Source: Dehalococcoidia bacterium UBA1332
GTDB taxonomy: Bacteria; Chloroflexota; Dehalococcoidia; Lucifugimonadales; Lucifugimonadaceae
Direction of reading: 5' to 3'
Length of the DNA stretch: 7,397 nucleotides
NCBI GenBank assembly: GCA_002306745.1
Contig: DBSW01000023.1
Span: 1 to 7,397, forward strand
Part shown: positions 1 to 5,804 of the stretch, piece after piece
Position numbering within the stretch: position 1 is the stretch's first letter
Layout: each line of letters starts with the position of its first letter
Made by a program: the position numbers and the translations under genes
The notes under the pieces: generated by a model
The model's database searches: none
What the model was told of the DNA's origin: nothing
Seen by the model: only the letters and a program-made list of their open reading frames with translations

Positions 1-736
1 CAATCTCTCGAGCACGCGAGAGGCGTTCGAAATTATCTTCGCTGTACCAACACCTAACCATTTCTGAATCATCGAGTTTGTCAGGTGCCGCCCGTCCTTC
101 AACGAAAAAACCGCGTGCCTGCGATGACCATGGAAACAACGGAATTTTTCGTCGGGACAACCACTTTCGAGTTTCAATATCAGATGCCGTAAGGCATCCT
201 TCCCACGGGGCTTCAACCATCCTAGCCAGACTCATCTGGTTACTCAAAACCGTAAATCCGTCAAGTCCATTACGAGCAGCATATTCGTTTGCATCATCAA
301 TCCTTTGAGGTGTCCAGTTAGAACCTCCGAATTGATTGATACGACCTGCATTTTTGTGTTCATTGAGTACATCCACAAATTCACCAACTGGAACTTCCAA
401 GTTATCTCTATGCAGAAAGTAGATATCTACCGAATCCAACCGTAAACGTTCTAAGCTTTCGAGAAGCTCAGATGTCACAAATTCTGGATAACAATTCGGA
501 GAATGTGCACCTTTTGTAATTACAACTAAATTTTCAGGATGCCCATTACGGCGCAACCACTGTCCAAAAACAAGCTCTGCATCTCCATAATGCCTAGCAA
601 TGTCGAAACAATTCCCACCCTGCGATACGAATTCGTCGAAAATCGGAGTCGCATGATCGACATCTCTTAATAAATGCGTGCCAATAACAATCTGTGAAAT
701 ATCCTTTTCAATGCCCGCAATTCGTCTGTAGTTCAT
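1..736 (-). CDS. Aldo/keto reductase, 3' end missing (runs off the left edge)
   Basis: This is an NAD(P)H-dependent oxidoreductase of the aldo/keto reductase superfamily, a cytosolic (beta/alpha)8-barrel enzyme that interconverts carbonyls and alcohols. The frame is open from the ATG whose complement is CAT at 734-736 to base 1, giving 245 codons plus one base. Family members are usually about 300-340 residues, so roughly the last quarter is outside the window. The full catalytic tetrad is visible: Asp45 and Tyr50 in FDIARHYG, Lys75 in VITKGAH, and His109 in YFLHRDN. GGSNW (137-141), SNQMS (165-169) and the FPWSSQARGFF stretch (201-211) fit the nicotinamide- and phosphate-binding strands. No in-frame ATG, GTG or TTG is seen in the bases just upstream of the ATG, and no Shine-Dalgarno sequence precedes it. 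The gene is divergent from the dehydratase at 865. The family is certain; the substrate cannot be deduced. Confidence 0.93.
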   Translation of the reverse strand, partial: MNYRRIAGIEKDISQIVIGTHLLRDVDHATPIFDEFVSQGGNCFDIARHYGDAELVFGQWLRRNGHPENLVVITKGAHSPNCYPEFVTSELLESLERLRLDSVDIYFLHRDNLEVPVGEFVDVLNEHKNAGRINQFGGSNWTPQRIDDANEYAARNGLDGFTVLSNQMSLARMVEAPWEGCLTASDIETRKWLSRRKIPLFPWSSQARGFFVEGRAAPDKLDDSEMVRCWYSEDNFERLSRAREI

Positions 737-864
737 TACGCCGATACCGAAATTTGTGTGAATGTTTAGCCCGATGTTTATACCAACAAGATTCTAACCA
801 TCGATGCAACAATGTATATTTCAGACGCATAGATAAGCAAATTTAAACATAGAAAAAATTTAAC
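737..864. promoter_or_regulatory. Divergent intergenic region, probable promoters for both flanking genes
   Basis: These 128 bases separate the leftward aldo/keto reductase from the rightward dehydratase, so both promoters should lie here by position. The right half is strongly AT-rich (for example the run at 837-863). I could not pick a convincing -35/-10 pair or an operator palindrome. No purine-rich ribosome binding site is evident before either start. The call rests on gene arrangement only. Confidence 0.4.
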
Positions 865-2094
865 GTGAAAATAACAGCTATTGAAATCATCAAAGTTCCT
901 CCCAGCTGGGTATGGATCAAAGTGCAAACCGACACCGAGCACTTTGGTTATGGTGAACCTTACTTGGAGAATCACCCCGAAACCGTTATCGCAGAAGTGA
1001 AACGACTAGAGCCATTTTTAATCGGCAAAGACCCCACACAGGTCGAGAAGTTATGGAAAGTAATGTACGAGTCGGGTAACGGTTATTTCGGTGGCCCCAT
1101 AAAGTTATCGGCGATTTCAGGTATAGACATGGCGCTATGGGATATCGCCAGCAAAGCGGCGAGAATACCGGTGCATCAAATGCTAGGGGGTAAGATTTTT
1201 AACAGAATCAAAGTTTATCGATCAACCGGAGGACAGATGCCTTGGGTGGTCGACCCAGGTGATCCATACAGTGCAGGCAGTCCTTCAAGACCCGAGTTAC
1301 AACCGAACGAGCCCGAAACTTACAAAGAAGCCGCTAAAGTTCTGGTTGAGGAATGGGGTTACAGAGCACTCAAGATGCACGTATCGCCTGGCGACGGACT
1401 TGAAGCTACCTCAAAAGTAGACAAAATAGCTGAGTGCTTTGCAGCTGGCAAAGAAGGGGCTCTTGAAGGCGGTCGGAACGTCGGTGTAAATAACGTTGAT
1501 ATCGCCATAGACATTCATAACCCAAATCCAGCAATAGGACGCCAACTCATAGAAGTGTTAGCACCACACAGACCGCTTTTTATTGAAGAACCAATGCCGT
1601 TAGAAAGAGTTGATGGACTTGCGCAGGCAGTCAAGGGCACAAACGCCGCTATTGCTGCAGGCGAACGCTGGATGGGTAAACACATATTTTTTGATGCACT
1701 ATCCAGGGGTCTTTTATCTGTAGTACAACCTGATATAGCGCACGCAGGTGGGATAACAGAGACAAAAAAAATCGCCATAATGGCGGAAGCAGCATATGCA
1801 AAACTGGCGATTCACTGCCCTCTCAGTCCCCTTGCGTTCGCAGCTGCAATCCAGGTCGATGCGTGTACGCCAAACTTCCTAATCCAAGAACATAACGAAG
1901 TAAATGATTCCCGCCCGACGACCGGATTGTCAAAAGGCTTAACGGTAATTGGGCGAGGTTATTTTAAGGATCCGTATGTTATCGACTCAGACGGTTTCAT
2001 CCCCACACCGGAAAGTCCAGGACTCGGTATAGAAATTGACGAGAAAGGAATGGAGGAAATCATGTCCAAACCATGGCATGCGCAACGAGGATAG
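865..2094 (+). CDS. Enolase-superfamily acid-sugar dehydratase, D-galactonate dehydratase-like (mandelate racemase family)
   Basis: This is a 409-residue cytosolic Mg2+-dependent enzyme of the mandelate racemase subgroup (COG4948). Members remove a proton alpha to a carboxylate; the dehydratases turn aldonic acids into 2-keto-3-deoxy acids. The N-terminal capping domain spans about residues 1-115 and the barrel about 150-385. Predicted metal ligands are Asp216 (IDIH), Glu241 (IEEP) and Glu267 (AAGERW). The predicted acid/base residues are His218, two after the first ligand, and His317 in AIHCPLSP. The QPDIAHAGGITE (288-299) and GLGIEIDE (386-393) segments closely resemble E. coli DgoD. It is longer than DgoD (about 382 residues), with an extra segment at about 122-150, so its true substrate may differ from galactonate. 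The start is GTG at 865, without a clear ribosome binding site. It is likely the first gene of a rightward cluster, although a gap of about 150 bases follows. Family certain, subgroup likely, substrate unknown. Confidence 0.93.
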   Translation: MKITAIEIIKVPPSWVWIKVQTDTEHFGYGEPYLENHPETVIAEVKRLEPFLIGKDPTQVEKLWKVMYESGNGYFGGPIKLSAISGIDMALWDIASKAARIPVHQMLGGKIFNRIKVYRSTGGQMPWVVDPGDPYSAGSPSRPELQPNEPETYKEAAKVLVEEWGYRALKMHVSPGDGLEATSKVDKIAECFAAGKEGALEGGRNVGVNNVDIAIDIHNPNPAIGRQLIEVLAPHRPLFIEEPMPLERVDGLAQAVKGTNAAIAAGERWMGKHIFFDALSRGLLSVVQPDIAHAGGITETKKIAIMAEAAYAKLAIHCPLSPLAFAAAIQVDACTPNFLIQEHNEVNDSRPTTGLSKGLTVIGRGYFKDPYVIDSDGFIPTPESPGLGIEIDEKGMEEIMSKPWHAQRG

Positions 2095-2251
2095 TATCTA
2101 GCACTAATTACACCAACTAAATAACCGGATTGCATAGCCGAGAAACAGGGACAAAAATTTATCCATTTGATGACCTCAATTTATCAATCAGCAAAAATAT
2201 AGTTTGCGCAAATTGCTCCGCATAAATAAATCAAAGTCTAGAATCCCGACC
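2095..2251. other. Intergenic region between dehydratase and amidohydrolase, with a 10-bp palindrome
   Basis: There are 157 AT-rich bases between the dehydratase stop and the preferred ATG of the next gene. I see no U-tract terminator and no tRNA-like structure. A perfect palindrome, TTTGCGCAAA, lies at 2203-2212 and overlaps the alternative TTG start at 2204. The length leaves room for a separate promoter for the hydrolase-transporter pair, but no convincing promoter boxes were found. Confidence 0.35.
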
Positions 2252-3592
2252 ATGAACGACTCTAAATCGATTGCCATACATGCCAAAAACACAGCGTTTA
2301 ATTCTATAGATGCTGATTCTTCAACACTTATCAATATATCCAAAAATATTTGGAACAATCCGGAATCAGGGTTCCGAGAATACCGCAGCTCTAAGCTTGT
2401 GAGCGATTACTTAAATAATTTAGGACTGCAACCTCAAGTTGAGATAGCGTTAACCGGCGTTGTGGCTAAGGTAAAAAGCAGTAAACCCGGTCCACATATC
2501 GCAATAATGGGTGAACTGGATTCATTAATCGTTCCCGAACATCGCAAGGCAGATCCTGCAACCGGAGCCGCCCATGTATGTGGTCATAACATACAAGTCG
2601 GCAACCTACTTGCCGCTGCAGTCGGGCTATCAACGCCCGAAGTAATAGATAATTTGTGTGGTTCTATCTCGTTTATGGCAGTACCAGCTGAAGAATATAT
2701 CGAGATAGAGTATCGTGAGCAACTTAGACAATCTGGAAAGCTTGAGTTTCTGGCTGGTAAGCAAGAATTCATCAGACTCGGCTTATTAGACGACGTAGAT
2801 ATTGCATTATTAACCCACGCTTCGCCGACGAATTCACAGACACTAATGCCTGGCACCAGCCACAACGGAATGATCGCAAAAAAGGTACGATTTAGAGGTC
2901 GTTCTGCCCATGCCGGTGGTGCTCCACATCTCGGAGTAAATGCACTTAACGCTGCTAATCTCGCTATGCAGGGAATCGCTTTACTAAGGGAAACCTTCAA
3001 GGATGAGGATCACGTCCGTGTGCACCCGATAATCACTCGTGGAGGAGCTGCAGTTTCATCAGTACCCGCAAATGTCACTATGGAGATGTTCATCAGAGCA
3101 GCGACAATTACAGCAATGAAGGACGCTGAAAATAAAGTAGATCGAGCCTTGAAAGGAGCCGCTATGACCATAGGCGCAGAAGTCGAAATAAGCACATCGC
3201 CGGGTTATATGCCATCACTCTTCAATCCTGAGCTTAGCAAAATCTATGATAGATCGGTCACCGAAATAATCGGCAACGACGCAACGGGAAGGATGCCTCA
3301 CCGAACTTCATCTACGGATATGGGTGACGTATCAATGCTAATCCCGGCAATGCAGTCTTACGCTGGCGGAGCAAGTGGACGCACGCACAGTGACGAATTT
3401 GAAATCACTGACTGGAATTTAAACGTTATAGATGCTGGAAAAGCTCTTGCTTCTACCGCTATTGATTTATTGGCTGATGATGGGCTTGAGGCAAAGAAAA
3501 TCATAGAAAATTTCAAGCATTCACTATCGATACCAGAATACCTAGAAACATTAAGAGGTTTCCGTCGAACTGAATTGTGGAACGGAAACTAG
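2252..3592 (+). CDS. M20-family amidohydrolase/peptidase (M20D, AbgB-like)
   Basis: This is a cytosolic di-metal hydrolase of the M20 peptidase/amidohydrolase family, which cleaves amide bonds in N-acyl amino acids, p-aminobenzoyl-glutamate, indole-amino-acid conjugates or similar compounds. Numbering from the ATG at 2252 (446 residues), the catalytic-domain motifs are GELDSL (87-92), HVCGHN (108-113, with Cys110 and His112 as predicted metal ligands), VPAEE (144-148, with the general-base and ligand glutamates), THASP (from 188, with His189) and GRTHSD with ligand His379. The lid/dimerisation domain begins around the SAHAGGAPHLG stretch (His220). HRTSSTDMGDVS (350-361) matches the AbgB-type STDVGDVS motif. 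About 18 residues more than in AbgB lie between the EE motif and His189. The frame extends to a TTG at 2204, adding 16 basic residues; I prefer the ATG because homologs begin near it, though neither has a clear ribosome binding site. The stop lies three bases before the transporter GTG. Family very sure, substrate unknown. Confidence 0.93.
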   Translation: MNDSKSIAIHAKNTAFNSIDADSSTLINISKNIWNNPESGFREYRSSKLVSDYLNNLGLQPQVEIALTGVVAKVKSSKPGPHIAIMGELDSLIVPEHRKADPATGAAHVCGHNIQVGNLLAAAVGLSTPEVIDNLCGSISFMAVPAEEYIEIEYREQLRQSGKLEFLAGKQEFIRLGLLDDVDIALLTHASPTNSQTLMPGTSHNGMIAKKVRFRGRSAHAGGAPHLGVNALNAANLAMQGIALLRETFKDEDHVRVHPIITRGGAAVSSVPANVTMEMFIRAATITAMKDAENKVDRALKGAAMTIGAEVEISTSPGYMPSLFNPELSKIYDRSVTEIIGNDATGRMPHRTSSTDMGDVSMLIPAMQSYAGGASGRTHSDEFEITDWNLNVIDAGKALASTAIDLLADDGLEAKKIIENFKHSLSIPEYLETLRGFRRTELWNGN

Positions 3593-3595
3593 ACC

Positions 3596-4507
3596 GTGGA
3601 ATTTTGGATCCTAGCAGCACTCGCTAATCCATTAATCTTCTCCATTGTCACACTAATTGACAAGCGTATTCTTTCGGGGTTCGGGCTAGGGCTGCCCAGC
3701 TTCAATCTTTTTGTAGGTGGCAGCCAGGGAATATTAGGGGCATCAGTACTGATTTTTAACTTTCCGTATAAAATTTCGTTTGAAGTAATAACTTTGGCAT
3801 GGTCGATAGGCGTTCTACAGGCGGCCAACATGATATTCATGTTCTGGATGCTGAAGCGAGAAGACCCATCAAGGGTAATCCCAGCTACACAAACCTCCCC
3901 GATCTACGTAGCTTTACTAGCTTGGTGGATTTTTGGAGAATCGTTGAGTTTACTCCAATCGGCTGCTGTGTTACTCGCAGTCGGTGGAAGTGTGCTGGCT
4001 TCGATACAAATCGATTCTGCCAGTGGAAAAAATAATTTCATTTTCCAGCCACTATTCTTGCTATTGGCCCTTGGAGCTCTACTAATGGCAAGTTCGCAAT
4101 TAATAACCAAATCGATTGTCGACGATCTATCGACGCTTCATATTGTTTCGTTACGAGGGCTAGGTTTGTTCACTGTGATGTGGATTATGTTCGCTAGGTC
4201 TAACACATTACGCGATTTGGGAAGTTTTTTAAAACAGCCTAAAAAAAGTTTATGGCTGATTACTGCCGAAGGAATTATGCCGTTCAATGGTCACTTATTA
4301 ATCACATACGCTATAGGAAATGGTCCTGTAGCACTGGTGTCAGCGCTGGGTGGGGCTAGACCGATCTTCATATTCACTATGACGACTCTTGGAGCCAGGT
4401 TCGCTCCAAGCATCATTTACGAACGTCTGACTGTAAGCAGTTTATTGCTCAAACTATTATCAGCATCTATGGTTGTTGTAGCAGTAGCAATAATTTCTCT
4501 AGCTTGA
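3596..4507 (+). CDS. EamA-family (drug/metabolite transporter superfamily) membrane permease
   Basis: This is a 303-residue inner-membrane protein of the DMT superfamily, whose members import or export small metabolites such as amino acids. About ten hydrophobic segments are visible, at roughly 4-21, 35-54, 64-86, 93-112, 118-137, 148-169, 181-200, 217-240, 243-264 and 281-301. This is the two-times-five EamA repeat. The first repeat ends with the hallmark PATQTSPIYVALLAWWIFGE (96-115). The second has the matching ALVSALGGARPIFIFT stretch (246-261), but its usual Gly-Glu is replaced by GAR followed by YERLT. Charged loops such as KREDPSR (87-93) separate the segments. The start is GTG at 3596, three bases after the amidohydrolase stop, with only a weak GGAA element upstream, so translational coupling is likely. 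This context suggests that it moves the substrate or product of the hydrolase. Direction and cargo cannot be read from the sequence. Confidence 0.92.
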   Translation: MEFWILAALANPLIFSIVTLIDKRILSGFGLGLPSFNLFVGGSQGILGASVLIFNFPYKISFEVITLAWSIGVLQAANMIFMFWMLKREDPSRVIPATQTSPIYVALLAWWIFGESLSLLQSAAVLLAVGGSVLASIQIDSASGKNNFIFQPLFLLLALGALLMASSQLITKSIVDDLSTLHIVSLRGLGLFTVMWIMFARSNTLRDLGSFLKQPKKSLWLITAEGIMPFNGHLLITYAIGNGPVALVSALGGARPIFIFTMTTLGARFAPSIIYERLTVSSLLLKLLSASMVVVAVAIISLA

Positions 4508-4560
4508 CAGTCATATACTCCAATGATTCAAGTAGACATATCATTTATAGTTCGTTCAAA

Positions 4561-5652
4561 TTAAACGAGTTCGAAATCTAACTGCAATTCGGCCTTAATT
4601 GATTCGAACCATCCGATCACCTCTTTGTGATATGGGATACCTTCCCGTTGGCGAATTTCAACTTCCTCTGCCTCTGGTAACCCAGCATAAACCACTCTTT
4701 TTTCACCTGATGCTGGCTTTGACGTGCGCAAACGTTTCAAGAACCTGTCCATATCATCTTTAAATTGATTTGGATCGATAAATCCGTCTATCTTTACAGC
4801 CTGAACGTAATGTCCCATAATCGTTCTCGGTACAGGTGCCATGAACATACCTGCACCCATTCCGGACAGGATCGGAGCCATAATCTCAGCCATGGCAGCG
4901 AAACCGTAACCCTTATGAGATCCCTGCTCACGAGTTCCTCCAAAAGGAAGAATATGATAGTCATCAGGTAGGTGAGTCTCATTCATTATCGGCACTCCGT
5001 CAGTGTCACTGATCCACGCAGGATCCATTGGAGCACCGATTCGTTCCGCTAATCTCAATTTGTTACCCGCAACCTGAGTGGTTGCAACATCAAAAACGAA
5101 AGGTGCTTCACTTCTGGCGGGTGCTGCCCAGGCCCACGGGTTGGTTGCAAATAATTTTTCACTTGCGTGGGTGGGCACCATAGATAAAGGGTTGCCAGCT
5201 GATGTAGTGATACCAATCATGTCGTATTTCAATGGCATCATAGAGTGGTAAGCAAGCATACCAATATGACGTGAATTGTGAACTGTGACAGCACCCATTC
5301 CATGTTTATCTGCCTTATCTATCGCAATCTCCATAGCCTTAGGAAGAACATGAAGTCCCAATCCTGTATCCCCATCCAAATTAGCCGTCACATCGGTCTC
5401 TCGAGTGATCTGTAAATTGGGAACCGGATTGATCTCCTGATCTCCATACATTTGCACATATACTCTTAGCTGGTTCGATACACCATGTGATTCGCACCCT
5501 CTAAGGTCACTGGTCAACAGTACTTCCGCAGATAAAGCTGCATCTGTGGAGGATTGCCCACATTTTTCGAAAATCGCTTTAGTCGCAGCAAGCATACGCT
5601 CAGGGCGCACTAACACACGGTCTTTCTCTGGAACTAAGAATCGCTCAAGCAT
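4561..5652 (-). CDS. Ldh_2-family malate/L-lactate/ureidoglycolate-type dehydrogenase
   Basis: This is a 363-residue cytosolic NAD(P)-dependent oxidoreductase of the Ldh_2 family. The family includes archaeal-type malate dehydrogenase, sulfolactate dehydrogenase ComC, ureidoglycolate dehydrogenase AllD, diketogulonate reductase YiaK and piperideine-2-carboxylate reductase, and it interconverts 2-keto and 2-hydroxy (or imino/amino) acids. Family motifs in order are CESHGVS (53-59, with the conserved Ser-His pair), NSRHIG (126-131, usually NSNHFG), ATNPWAWAAP (169-178), FVFDVATTQVAGNK (185-198), GTREQGSHKGYG (239-250) and the LSGMGAGMF stretch (262-270). The length is a little above the usual 330-350. 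The ATG at 5652 is preceded by AAGGGAACAA, the clearest Shine-Dalgarno sequence in the window, which supports this start. It lies downstream of typA on the same strand and is convergent with the transporter gene. The specific substrate is unknown; an acid made by the neighbouring cluster is possible. Confidence 0.94.
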   Translation of the reverse strand: MLERFLVPEKDRVLVRPERMLAATKAIFEKCGQSSTDAALSAEVLLTSDLRGCESHGVSNQLRVYVQMYGDQEINPVPNLQITRETDVTANLDGDTGLGLHVLPKAMEIAIDKADKHGMGAVTVHNSRHIGMLAYHSMMPLKYDMIGITTSAGNPLSMVPTHASEKLFATNPWAWAAPARSEAPFVFDVATTQVAGNKLRLAERIGAPMDPAWISDTDGVPIMNETHLPDDYHILPFGGTREQGSHKGYGFAAMAEIMAPILSGMGAGMFMAPVPRTIMGHYVQAVKIDGFIDPNQFKDDMDRFLKRLRTSKPASGEKRVVYAGLPEAEEVEIRQREGIPYHKEVIGWFESIKAELQLDFELV

Positions 5653-5664
5653 TTGTTCCCTTTT
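5653..5664 (-). promoter_or_regulatory. Ribosome binding site of the Ldh_2 dehydrogenase
   Basis: Read on the minus strand, AAAGGGAACAA directly precedes the ATG. The AGGGA core sits about four bases from the start codon, a slightly short spacing. It is the only strong purine-rich site seen before any start in this window. Confidence 0.65.
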
Positions 5665-5768
5665 TTATTCAGGTATCTAACGTGAAAACTTTAACCTCAA
5701 AGAATGAACTAATCAGCACAAACGCGCAACAGTGGAGAACAAAAATAATGTAGGAATTGGTTAAGTCA

Positions 5769-5789
5769 GCTACTTTATTTATTAGTAGC
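5769..5789 (-). terminator. Weak stem-loop just downstream of typA, possible terminator
   Basis: The inverted repeat GCTACT/AGTAGC (5769-5774 and 5784-5789) can form a perfect 6-bp stem with a 9-base AT-rich loop, starting about 15 bases after the typA stop. On the typA transcript it is not followed by a good U-run, so it is not a textbook intrinsic terminator. It could instead be a processing or 3'-end stabilising hairpin, or chance. Confidence 0.3.
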
Positions 5790-5804
5790 CTAAAATGGTT
5801 AGAT

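Noticed and set aside
78..308. A 76-codon plus-strand open frame near the left edge
   Set aside because: It is antisense to the aldo/keto reductase, whose catalytic tetrad and downstream motifs are intact on the other strand.
778..975. A 65-codon minus-strand open frame across the dehydratase start and the divergent gap
   Set aside because: It has no family resemblance, lies mostly antisense to a well-supported gene, and its hydrophobic look follows from AT-rich DNA.
4503..4568. Short inverted repeats between the convergent transporter and Ldh_2 genes (CTTGA/TCAAG and TCGTT/AACGA)
   Set aside because: The stems are only five base pairs without U-tracts and they overlap stop codons, so I cannot call a bidirectional terminator although one might be expected in this 53-base gap.
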